Source: Megascapheus bottae (Eukaryota > Chordata > Mammalia > Rodentia > Geomyidae). From it: DNA of 64,000 nt. A model generated the notes under the pieces. It was not told where the DNA came from and did no database searches. It was given only the letters and a program-made list of their open reading frames with translations. The stretch lies in NCBI GenBank assembly GCA_024803745.1, contig JANJXV010000040.1, forward strand, positions 2,039,414 to 2,103,413. The letters run 5' to 3'. The position numbers and the translations under genes were made by a program. Each line of letters begins with the position of its first letter. The stretch's first letter is position 1. Positions 24,105 through 36,800 of this stretch are shown here, piece by piece.

Positions 24105-27100
24105 TACTTCCCCACTCTGGTCCCAGGCGGCCACTTCCAAGCTCGGGGTAGTTCTCACATCCAGCCTGGTGTCGACTGTACCCTGAGCTGGGGTCGCACC
24201 CCACGCGGCTGGCGTCTGGACTCAGTGGGCGCTCCGCTCCTCTGGGGTCTGACTTTCCAAAGTTTTCTGGCAAACACCTCCATTTCCCCTTCCGGAAAGG
24301 ACAAGAGCCAAGGAGATCCAGGAGGCCTCGGCCTGGCTGGGCGGGTGGCACGGGAGAGGGGGGCACGGCACTGTCCCAGCTCTGCTCCATCTCCTCGCTT
24401 TCCCCTGGCCTGTCTCTGGCCCCACATCTTCTGGCCTGGCTCCCTTGGGTCTGGTCTGAGGTGTGTCCCGCCCTCCCCCAGCCCCACACACACACCTGGG
24501 GCCTCAGTTTCCCGTCCTCACTGCCCCCTGTGAGAGGAGGGGGAAGGAGGCCCACCCGAGGAGATCCGACCATCAACCTCTACTCCTCTGCCTCCAGGCA
24601 GGGTTGCTGGGGCATGACCTCCCTTCAGCGGAGGAGGTCAGGGGGTTGAATCGGCCCCAAAGCGGGGTACATCCTGGGGCCTTACATCCAGGGCCCAGGG
24701 AGAACCGGGAGAGGCCGGGCAGGCTGGAGGAAAGAGGGGGGACGGCGCGCTGTGCCTGCCCTGGGGGACGCTGGGACACACTGGCGGCCTGGATAGGCAG
24801 ACACACGGGGTGCCCTTGACTCCGGGGTACCCTAGTGCTGGCAGGATGGAGTCTCCCCGAAGTGAAGACAGCACCCCCAGGGGCCTGGCCCCCTCCTGTC
24901 ACAGTAACCAAGTCAGCCTGACTTAGGTACAGGCCAAGAGCCTTCCTGCACGGGGGAAGCTTCTGGAAACTGAAGCAGAGGCAGGCGGGGGTCCTCTGGG
25001 GTCCCCACACCTCGTGCTCCTCCGGGGGGAGGATGAATGAAAGCGTCTGGCCTGTTATCCTAACTACTCGGGAAACTACGAGCTGAGAGAACTGGGGTTC
25101 CGAGCTAGTACGGGCGGACAAATCCCTGAGACTCCCCCAAACCAGCAGAAAGCCAGAATGAACGGAAGTGCGGCTCAAGTGGTGGAGCACCAGCCTTGAG
25201 CAGAACAGCTGAGGGACAGCGCACAGGCCCTGAGTTCAAACCCCAGTACCTGCACAACGTGGAGCGGGGGAAGAGAGAGAGCTGGAGGGCCCAGGGCGGG
25301 CTGGGGCCCGTGGAAAGCAGCCAGCACACGGCAGAATGCCTGGCACTGCAGACGTCTCCGGGGGCCAGAATTTTATCAGAAAACGTCTTGGGGGCCAACC
25401 ATTTACCCCCTCCCTCCCCTCCCCCTCCCCCATTCCCCTTCTCCCCCTACTGTGGTTGTTGTTATTGTTTTTTCCCCAGTGCCTGATGGCATTCAATTCA
25501 AATGGTCCTTGGCAATGCACAGAGCAGGCTGCAAGGTGCCAGGCTGGACTGCTGGGGAGGGGAGAGGAGGGAAGGGGAGGAGTTTTACACCCAGCCTGCG
25601 CTCTGATTGGTCGTCCCTAGGGCAGCCGGCCAATCAGGGAGAACCAGCTGAGTCACTGCACACCTGAAACCTAGTTCTCAATGACGTCTGTCTGATGCAT
25701 TCCCCCCCCCACCATGATGCAGAACTAGGAGGGGGGGGCGGAGGGGAGGAGCCAGGGGGAGGGAGGGAGGGGGAGGGTTCTGTTTAGTCCTCCCAGCCAG
25801 TAAACCTCACCTGGAGTCCAGAGCTTGAGATTACCTGTCAGGTTTGCTCCCTGGGGCTCTGGCTGAGCCGTTGGCTCTTTGCGGCCTGCACAACCCTGCC
25901 TGAATTTGTTTCTTGTCCTGCCATTAATGCAATCTGGGACCCCCACCCCCCAAAAAAAATGCGCTGGGGTGAGCCTCCGCGATCGTCTAAAATGATTGTA
26001 TTGATTCAGAAAACGGAAAGGGCCAGAGAAACCAGTCGAAGCCAGAGAAACCCGGAGGGGACGCGGAGACTGGCCTGCTGGCTTCTGTCTGGAATGTCCC
26101 GTGTTGTCCCATCAGAGAACCACTGGTAGAATGGGGGAAAAGTTCCCTGGACCCGTCAGGCCCTCGGGGTGGAGTGGGGTGGTGGGGTGTCCCAGCCTGG
26201 CCAAGCCCGACCCCCAGCCCCTCCTGGGGGTGCTAGCCTCTGCCTGAGGCCTCCCCACCCCAACCCTGAGCCTCTGGGCTCCTTCCTGACTCCTTGGCTG
26301 TTCTAATCCTCGGCCTGCTACCACTGGCACTGGCTGCTCAGGAGACAGGCGGATGGGAAAACCCCATGTTTCCTGCTAGGGACCACAGCCTCCGAGGAAT
26401 GGAAGGAGAGGGAGGGTGGAGACTGAAGGTCCCGTGGGGCTCTGAAGATCGAGGCCCTGGGGTGTTTTATCTTGTCATTGATTTCGCTCTACCAGAGGAC
26501 TTGCTCTCTTCTTTTCTCATCATTTTCCCCCCCTTTGTAACACAGATTGACTCTTGCCTTCTTTTCCTGAGAAAATACAGTGAATGCATAAATGCTTATT
26601 GGTACCCTGAAAAAAAGAGAGAGTGGGGTTTGCAGGACGTTCTTCTAGAATGAATTGTGTCAGAGGGGGTCATTCGGTGACCCCAGGACCTGGTCCAGCC
26701 CAGTGGGGTGCAGGGGCGGGAGGGAGGCCACACCATTCTCTCTCCTTTCTATCCTCTACCTGCCAGCTCCTTGTGTGTGTCCAGAGGAGCCAGTGGGAGA
26801 CCTGAGGGCCTGGGGCTGGTGGAGGGCGGGGGGGGGGGAGCCAGGTCTCAACCATGCGGCGTCCAGCTGGAGGGGACACAGAGGCAAAGCAGACTCAGAG
26901 CCCCAGAGCCAGTTACGCATGCGTAAGCTTGCGTGCATGTCACGTGTGGGCGCTCGTGTGCGTGTGTGTGGTGTGTGTGCGCGTGTGCACGTGTGGAGGC
27001 AAGAGGCCTAGCTCTCAAGACTGACCGTCTCAGGAGAGGAGGCAGACTGCTGGTGGCAGCAGGGAGCCACAGCCAGGCCCCCCGGGAGGAAGGGACGCAG

Positions 27101-29421
27101 CAGGAGGACGGGATGTCAGGTTGATGTGACATTGGCTTGGCTAGCGGCCCCCAGGCTGAAGAGCAGTCCGTCCCCGGAGTGGGGGACGCTGCCTGGCCAC
27201 CGATCTTCCCCCCCAGTGACAGGCCCTTGAGCTTGGCTGTAGGTCTTGAACCCCCTTACACAGATGAGGAGACCAAGGAGGAGGAGGCCGGTGGGGACTG
27301 GAACCCAGGCACTTCCGTTACTTCCCTGCTCTTCAGACACTCACGAGCTCTGTCCGGGGGTGCAGGACAGGGCCCCCGCCCCAGGTTCAGTTCCACCACC
27401 AGCAGCCCCGTTCCCCCAACCTAGCGCATTTCCTTCTGTTCACAGTGACGGCGCCTGTGCCCAGGCCGGCGGCGGGGGCAGGGAGGACTCCCTGGTGGTG
27501 GTGGCGGCCAGCAGACCCGGTGCCCAGGGCCCGAAGGCTCAAGCCCTGGAGCTGCAGCAGGAGGAGGAGGAGCGGCCCGGGCAGGGCGGAGCCTCTCCGA
27601 GGGTCGGCCTCCACCGCGAGGCCTGCGGGCCGCAGCCTGTCCTGGCCACCGCGCTCTGCTCCCACAGCCCAGCCACCTCCGAGTACGAGCACTCCCTTGA
27701 CCTAAAGAATAAACAGGTACCCAGGGCCTCCCCGGGGGTGGGGGGGGCAGAGGGCCCGGCCGTGGGGTCTGTCCACGTCACCAGGCCCACCGATCAGAGG
27801 TCTCCATGCAAGCCACCTCTCTCCTGCCATGGGTCTCCTGCCCACGGGCAGTGCTGTGGGGGTTCTGCCCTCCCTCACAGGTCACACCCCCCCCCCCACC
27901 ATAGACCCCTAAGCAAGGACCTGTGTTCTCCCTGGAGTCCCCACCTGGGAAAAACTCACCTGTCCACCAGAGCCTGGGGGAGCCGGGGTGCACAGGGACT
28001 GCTGCTAGATAGATTGGGGTTTCCAAGGCCGTCTTAACTGTGGGAGTCCAGTTCTTCAGAAAAGAACCCCAGGGAGGGGGTCCCCAACTCTGCCACCATA
28101 CTGTCAAACAGGAGAGCCAGGGGCCCTATTAAGCCTAAAGAAAGCCAGAACAATGGTAAATGTAGAGGCAGTATGTGTGTGTGTGTGTGTGTACACAAGC
28201 GTGTATGCCTGTGCCTGCGTGAGTGCTCGTGCACGTGTGTAAAGATGTCATGCTGTGAGACTATTAAGAAACAGCTTTGGGGCTCACATCTGTCCTCCTA
28301 GCTCCTCAGGAGCCTGAGATCTGAGGTTCAAAGCCAGCCCAGGCAGGAAAAGCCACGAGACTTTTATCTCTAGTTAATCACAGAAAGAGCTGAAAGTGGT
28401 ACTGTGGCTCAAATGGTGCTAGCCTTGAGCAAAAGGCACTCTCGGACAGTGCCCAGGCCCCACGCCTAGCAAAAGGAAGGAAGGGAGGGAGGGAAGGAGG
28501 GAGGGAGGACTTGGAGCTTGGGGTCCACTCTTCTGTTTACCACCAGAGGACATCGGTGTTCATCTCTTCATCACCAGAATCAGAAATGAGACTTCCAGTC
28601 CTCTTCAACAACCCATTCTGGCTCCAGAAAGTTCTCAAGGATGATTCTTTAGCCCAATGAGTGAGTGAATCTCAAGAATCCCCTAGGACTGAGTCAACCA
28701 CACCAGCTTCCTGTGAGCCTGTGTGCACAGATGCCCAGCTGTCCTGCCAGACCAAAGGCCAGAGGAGGACAGTGTGCCTAGCCGTCTCTAGGGCATTTTG
28801 AGTGTCTCCTGTGTTATCTGTATGTGGACAGGCTAGGCACATGAGGATTAAGTGAAAACAGAATTTTCTGAAGGAAGGAAGAAAGGAAACTAGGGAGGGA
28901 AGAAGGAAGAACTGGCAGCTTGCCTAGCAAGTGCAGTACGGATCTACAAAATCATCAATGAGTGCATCTAAATCTGATGGGTGTGTGTTTGTGCCAGAGC
29001 CTGGCAGGACAGGTTAAGGCTTGCCTCTCTTCGGAGCCTTGTGAAGTGGCCCTCCTCCCCCTACCTTCTGGCTGGGCTGAGGAAGAGGCACCAAAGGATT
29101 GTGGTTCTCCAAACGTAGTATGCCTCTGTGAGAGTCTGAACTGTTTCCTCTTTCTCTCCGTGGCCACCAGCAGGCCGCCTAACTGCTCTGGATTCGGGCT
29201 GTGTCATCTTTTCCCTTTGGGGCCTTTGCTCGCTGTCTGAGGTCCCCCCCTTCTCTCAGCCCTCCTGTACTCAGTCCTCTGGGCTTAATTTGGGCATCCT
29301 CTCCCCTCCTACTCCTCTCCTGCAGCTTCCTCTGCCCTCACACTGAGATTGCATAGCCTGTGGCCAGTGCGGTGGCTAGGGTGAAAAGGATGGGGCCTGG
29401 CTCAGGGACAAAAGGCAGGTG

Positions 29422-29479
<58 letters not shown>

Positions 29480-30749
29480 CTGAATGCCCACAGGTCTCCT
29501 TTAGAAAGGGAACTTAGCAATGGCACCCCCAATCTTCACATGGACTCTGGTTACCAAGGACCGGAAGGAGCCTTGGACAACTGGTCTACCCACCTGCTGT
29601 GCCTCTCATCAGCGGACTCAGGGTCCCCAGTGGGTACCCCCAAATCCACTAGGCCTGTCCGTTGATGCTTCCCCAAGAACTCAGCCACCCAGCTCAGTAG
29701 AGGCCACGCTCCTACTGTCCCCAGGTCCAGCTGGGTCTTCCAGTCTACCCTCTCCATCTCCAAAGTGCACATCTGACTGAGTACTCTTCCCGCTGCCAGC
29801 TTCCTGCTGAGTGCCAGACTGCCAGGCAGGGGAAACAACACTACTCTGAGTTTCCAGTCCTCACCCCAGTCCACAGGGCTCTGGTGTCCCAGCTGGGAGG
29901 GGGGAAGCTGGTGAGTGACAGTGGCTTGTGGTCTGATGACCTCGCCCTTTCTGGTGCTGCAGAGTTGAGTGACTCCACAGTGAGCCCTGAGGGAAGTTGC
30001 AGTCTTTGTGGCCCCTTAGAAAGCCAGGGTATGGGGAATATGCAAATGAACAGAGAGATGGGCGTGGCTATGCATGGGTGTGACAACAGGGAGGGTGTGG
30101 CTAAGTGGTGGGGGCGTGGCTATTTGTTGTGGGTGTGGTTTGAGGTAGGGGTGTGGCCACGGTGCAGGCCAGTGGTTTCAGCCAGTGTTTTCTCCTGTCA
30201 CTGGCTCCTGCCCTAAGGGGAGGCAGAGCCCAGGGCTGGTGGGGTGCTGGGGACCGGGATCCGGAAACAAGCTCTGGAGCGCCGTCTGTGCAGCATCTGT
30301 GGCTTTGGCCCAGGCTGAGCTGTCGTGTACCTCCATATGCCCACCTGGTGTTGGCCAGGAGAATCCAAGGGCAGTACCTCCCCAGGCCAGGCCCCTGCAG
30401 GTGCACGGTCCCCTGAGCACCACTGCCATGCCTCCATCGGCCTCCTGACTCCCAGCCTGAGGTCCAGGGGCGCCTTGCCAAACTCTGGAGGCCTGAAGTA
30501 CCAGAGGTCAGAGGAGAGCCTGGCCTCCCCCACCCCGCCCTGCACTGCTCTGTCCCCTCATTTCCCTGATGCATGCAGAGTATGCATCCCTTAGGATCAG
30601 ATGCAGCCACAACCTGAAAAGAGGGCACATGTTCTAATGCATAAGGCTTGATAGACACAGAGCCCCTCCTCTTCCCCCCCCCACTCCTCCACTCCACTCC
30701 TGGCAGAGGCCCAGAGCCTCCTTCTTTCTAGAGCCATGCTCTGCCCCAC

Positions 30750-30828
<79 letters not shown>

Positions 30829-33800
30829 GGGGTGAGAACAAGGTTGGGGGTACAGAGCGGGAGGAGAATGGCCCATCTGGCTGTTCTGAGCTGGTGATGG
30901 GAGTGTGGAGGGAGGGAAGGCCTGGGGGGGGGTGTTGAGTAGACTGGATAGTTCTGGACACGGGGTAGTAACAGAAGTCTGAGGGGCAAAGGAGGACCCA
31001 GAAGGGCCGAGTGGGGCAGATGTCATGACACCACGGAGGAAATCCAGCAGCAAAGAGGAGTTTGTGCCTGGCTTGGTGGTGGCTCGTGCTGGCAATCTCA
31101 GGTTCTCAGCAGGCCGAGACCCAGGGATCCCAGTTCAAAGCCGGGGCCTGGGAAGCAAAGTCCCTGAAACTCTTAATTGTCAATTGACAATCAAAAGCCA
31201 GAAGTGGAGCTGTGGTTCAAGTGGTAGAGCACTAGCCTTGAGCACAAAGAGGCTCAGGGACAGCGCCTAGGCCCCGAGTTCAAGCCCCAGGACAGGCAAA
31301 TAAAAACAAACACTAAAACTAAAGTAAAGCAGGGGTCACGTTTACCTGCACTGGGAGAGCACAGCTTAGGGTTCACCGTGGAATGGGGGTATCTAGGACT
31401 GACACGGCCCGGAGAAAGCCAGGCCCTGGGGTTTTCCCATCAGCCCATCCGTTTCTGGTATCCAGTTCTGCTCCATCCTGGGGGTCCCTCCAAGACACAT
31501 AATCTCAGATTAGGCCATGAGGCTGTCAGCCCCCGCCCCTTTTCTACAGCCCCCCACCTGCCCCTGCTGTTTGTGGGGTCCTGAGGCCTCCTCCCTAACC
31601 CCCCTTCCTCCCGCCTTCCTGTCCTCCCTGCAGATTGAGATGCTAGAGCACAGGTACGGGGGCCACCTCGTGTCCCGGAGGGCAGCTTGCACCATCCAAA
31701 CCGCCTTCCGCCAGTACCAGCTCAGCAAGAACTTCGAGAAGATCCGCAACTCTCTGCTGGAGAGCCGCCTGCCCCGCCGTATCTCCCTGCGCCGGGCCCG
31801 GGCACCCGTGACCGCCTCGGCCGCCGCCGCCGCCGCCGCCGAGAGCCTGGCAGCCGAGAGGGCGCTGTTAGAGGGCTGCGGGCTGGCAGGGCTGCCCCCA
31901 GGGCTGGCGGGCACGCTCACCGAGCTGGAGGACTCCTTCGCCGAGCAGGTGCAGTCCCTGGCCAAGTCCATCGACGACGCCCTGAGTTCCTGGAGCCTCA
32001 GAACCATGTGTTCCCTGCAGGAGAGCAGCGCCTACCAGCTCCACCGGGCCCTGCACGGGGGCCCCGTTCCGCCCGGCCTGGAGTCCGAGGTGGGCGAGCT
32101 GGAGGGCGCTGGCACCGCTTCTGACTCCGGGGAAGAGGCCTCCGAGGCCCCCGGGCACGGCACGCTCATGATGGCCTTCCGGGATGTCAGGGTACAGATA
32201 GCCAGCCAGAACATCTCCATGGCCTCTGCCACCGCCCTGTCACTGGCCAACAGCCTGGGCGCACAGGCCACCGTGGAGTGTGCGGCCCGCCAGGCCGACC
32301 AGGCCCAGGCCTCCGGGCAGGAGGGCCAGGAAGCCACAGACCCCGGGGCCACACCTGCCGTGGACAATGAAGCTGCCACTGGAGGCCCCCCCGGCACCCA
32401 CCAGCCAGAGGCCACAGAAGGGGTGGTGGAGGGGGCCGGGCCACCGGCAGAGGCGGAGGAAGAGGAGACCCAGGAGGCAGGGAACGCGGACGAGGCGCAG
32501 ACGGGAGAGATCTCAGAGCCGCCGGGCCCCACGTCGGCCACACCGGGCCCCGAACCGCCGGCCTCAGCCTCCAAGGAGGCCCTGCAGGCCATGATCCTGA
32601 GCCTGCCCCGCTACCACTGCGAGAACCCCGGCACCTGCCGCTCACCCACCCTCTCCACGGACACCCTGCGCAAGCGTCTCTACCGCATCGGTCTCAACCT
32701 CTTCAACATGTGAGTCCCCCCCGCCCGGTGATGGCCCCCCAAAACTCACCCCTGAGAAAGGGGGCCCAGGACAGTGTCCTTGGGCCCCCATGCCCTCACC
32801 TCTGTCCCCCCTCAGCCTTGTGGGGTATCTGGGGTGGCCTGTCCTACCCCACCCTGTGGGAAGTGTTGGGGTGCGTGACACCTGCACAGCCCAGGGGAAT
32901 TGTGGGGTTCAGGGAGTCCAGGATCCCCAGGCATCCTCGCCTCACCTCTGCCACCCCCGACTCTTCCCAGAAACCCGGACAAAGGCATCCAGTTCCTCAT
33001 CTCGCGGGGCTTCATCCCCGACACCCCGATCGGCGTGGCCCACTTTCTCCTGCAGCGCAAGGGCCTCAGCCGCCAGATGATCGGCGAGTTTCTGGGCAGC
33101 AGCAAGAAGCAGTTCAACCGCGACGTGCTGGAGTGAGTGCCCGTCTCCGTGCCCACCGCCGCGTCAAAGGGCCCCCGGGAAAGGGCTCCGCCACGCCCTG
33201 GGAAGCCACGGTGGCTGGCCTTTTTGGGGGGTGATTCACGGACTTCTCGGGCTCCTGAGACGCTCTCCCCGGTGGGCAGAGGGCAGTGCGGTGGCCCCCG
33301 GCCCCTGGCAGAGGCACCGAGTGCAATCAGATCGTGATCGGATCTTCTGCAGTCCCCGGCTCCATGTTTCCTCCCTGTGCCTGGGGAAAGCAGAGCAGAG
33401 AAAGTGGCTCAGGGCTCTCAGGAGAGCTGAGCCAGCTCCTGTCCTTTCTCTGCCAGGCCCCTGCCTGCCTGGTGGCTGGCAACCCAGGCAGTGATGCTCT
33501 GGTTTTCCTCCTCTTCCTCCTCTTCTCCCTCCTCCTCTTCCTCTCCCTCCCCCTTTCTCCCTCCCCCCTTCTCCCTCCCCCTTCCTCTTTCTCCTTCCTC
33601 CTTCTTTTCCCAGTCCTGGGAATTGAACTCAGGGCCTGGACGCCGTCCCCGAGCTTCTTTTGCTCAAGGCTAGCGCTCTACCACTTGAGCCACAGCCCCG
33701 CTTCTGGCTCTGTCTGTCTGTGTGGTACTGGGGAATGGAACCGGGGCTTCGTGCATGCTAGGCAAGCACTCCCCCATGAAGTCGCGTTCCCAGCCCCTTC

Positions 33801-36800
33801 TGGTTCTTCCTTTTCCTCCCCTTCCCCTTCTGCTTTCTTTGTAGAGGTTCTTTCTTGGTGTAGCACAGGCTGGTCTAGAACCCAGCTCCTCCTGTCTCAG
33901 TGCTGGCATGGCAGGTGTACTGTGTTCTCATAAAGCCTCACACCAGGGCTGTCTCCACGCTGTGGGTGAGGGGAGCGCAGCCTGGGACAGCTGACCGCTT
34001 CTCAGCCTCTCAGGCATGGGTGGACCTGGATGACCCCCCCCAAGGCCTTGGTCCCCGCCTCCCAGGAACAGAACCCCAGGACAGTGGAAGGGACAACTTT
34101 AATTAAACAGCGTGAACTCAGAAGCTCAGGATCCCCCAGTCTACCTCCTCACACTCCCCTCGTGGTCTGCCTGACGCTGCCATCTAGAAAAAGCCCAAAA
34201 CGAAGAAATCCATTTTTTTCCACCCTCTCACTAGCCATTGCCTTGTAGGAATCGCGCCTCTTGGTTGCGGGGCGCCTGCCCTCTGCTCCCCAGAGAGTGG
34301 ATAATGGCTGTGATTCTTTAGGCTCAAGATGATGCACTCATAAAAGTACCAAGATGGCACCCAGTGGCTCACGCCTGTCATCCTAGCTCCTCGGGAGGCT
34401 GAGACCTGAGGGTCGTGGTTCAGAGCCAGCCTGGTCAGAAACACCTGTGAGGCTATCTCTAATGCACCACCAAAAGGCAAAACAATTGGTGCTGTGGCAC
34501 AAGCGGGAGAGTACAGACTTGATCAGAGAAGCTTAGGGACAGCGTCCAGGTCCTGAGTTCAAACCCCAGGACCAGCATTCCCCGACCCGGAAAAGGTTGT
34601 CAGTGGGTCTGACTTTCTCTGAGCTTCCATGGGTTAGCAGAAAGCTGGTGAGAAGGGGCCGGGAGTGTGGCCTAGTGGTAGAGTGCTCGCCTAGCATGCA
34701 CGAAGACCCGGGTTCAATTCCTCAGTACCACATACATAGAAAAAAGCCAGAAGAGGTGCTGAGGCTCAAGTGGTAGAGCTCTACCTTGAGAAAATCCAAG
34801 GACAGTGCTCAGGCCCTGAGCTCAAGCCCAGGACTGGGGAAAAAAAAAAAAGAAAGAAAGCTGGTGAGAAGTGCAGATTCTCAGGCCCAGTTCCAAATGT
34901 GCTGAATACTGAGTCTCCACCGGGGCCTGGGTTTGAACACCCGGCCCGAGGGCAGCATGGTGGGGTCTCAGGGAGCACATGGGGGCGTCCCAGGTCAGGG
35001 GTGCCTGGTGACCTCTCACGACCTCCCTGGATGGGCTAATTCCCCACTCCTGGCTCTGTGGGCTGGGGTTTCCGCCTGGCCGCGTCTCCCCCCTGGCCTG
35101 TGCTCATTACTGCTTCACTGGAGCTGTTTCCCGAAGCCGGGAGGCCGAGGGCGGTGGGGCCAGTGCGTGATCCAGCTGTCCACCCGCCACCTGAGCTGGA
35201 AACCAGGCCATCGAGCTTGGCTGAGCGGCTCCCACTCTCCCAGATGCCGCCTCTCCCTCCCCTGCCCCCCCCCCCCCCCCAGCGCTGGTCTCTGGCTCCA
35301 CTTCCATCCACTGTGGTGTGGGGCCTGGCCGGAAGCCGTGGGGCAGAGACAAGGACAGTGTGGGGAGGCTGTGCTGACCTCCAGTGGGCAGTGAGGCTGG
35401 GGCAGCCTCCCCTCACCACCCGCCCCACCCCTGCCCTCAGCTGCGTGGTGGACGAGATGGACTTCTCGGGCATGGAGCTGGACGAGGCGCTGCGCAAGTT
35501 CCAGGCCCACATCCGCGTGCAGGGGGAGGCACAGAAGGTGGAGCGGCTCATCGAGGCCTTCAGGTAGCCCCCCAGCCCCCCCGGACTCCGCTGGGGACCC
35601 TCCCGAGGGGGGCCATCGGGCGCCCCAAGCCTCTCGCCCATCCACCTAGCTGCTCTAGGATCACGGCTCAAAGCCAGCCTGGCAGGGAGGTCCAGGAGAC
35701 GCTCACCTCCTGGGAACCAGCAAAAAGCAGACATGGAGCTGTGGCTCGAGTAGTAGAGCACCAGCTTCGAGCGTCAAAGCTCAGGGATGGAGCCCGGGCC
35801 CCGAGTTCAAGCCCCAGGAGCAGCATGACACGAATGAGGGAACGCGATGCTGGAACGGGCAGGGGAGGGAGGGCTCATGGTCTCGCCTTGCCCCTCCCCT
35901 GCCCCCTCCGCCCTCCTCTCCCCCCCCAGCCAGCGTTACTGCATGTGTAACCCCGAGGTGGTACAGCAGTTCCACAACCCCGACACCATCTTCATCCTGG
36001 CCTTCGCCGTCATCCTGCTCAACACGGACATGTACAGCCCCAACATCAAGCCCGACCGGAAGATGATGCTGGAAGACTTCATCCGGAACCTGCGGGGTGA
36101 GCGGGGGACAGGGCCCGGGACTCCAGACCCCTGCCTGGCCAGAGCTGAGGAGCCGTGAGGCCGGACCAGGAGCTGGGGGCATGCAGTTCCGCTCCCCGGA
36201 GCCCCTCTCACCCTGGGGGCGCTGGGATTCCAGGCCTGCTTTTCCTGTCTGCGCTTTCCCCTTCAGGGGTCTCTTCCTCCCGGGGGGCCCCCCCAGTCCA
36301 CTTTGCTTCCTGTCCACCCCATGTTCTTAGGGAGGGAGGAAAAGATCTCACCCATCCCATGGAAATTCTTGCCAGAGGAGGGCTTGGCTGGGCGATCCTA
36401 AAGAGAATGAGATTGAATATTGGGGGGCTGGGCCTCGGGGCTGGGCCGGGGGGGGGGCGGTGGGGAGGGAAGGGCAGTCAAGGAAAAGGCAGGATGGCGG
36501 CCCTGTTGAAGGCTCTGACGGGTTCCCCGTTGGCAGGTGTGGACGACGGCGCAGACATCCCCCGGGAGCTGGTGGTGGGCATCTACGAAAGGGTCCAGCA
36601 GAAGGAGCTCAAGTCCAACGAGGACCACGTCACCTATGTCACCAAGGTGGAGAAGTCGATCGTGGGCATGAAGACGGTAAGGGCTTCCGTGCCCTCCTGG
36701 TGGGAGGCTGGCTGGGGGAGCGGGGGCAGAGCCCGGGGGCCTCCGGCCTGAGTCCACACCTGTGGAGGTGACCCCATGCGGGCAGGAGCCCAGACACACG

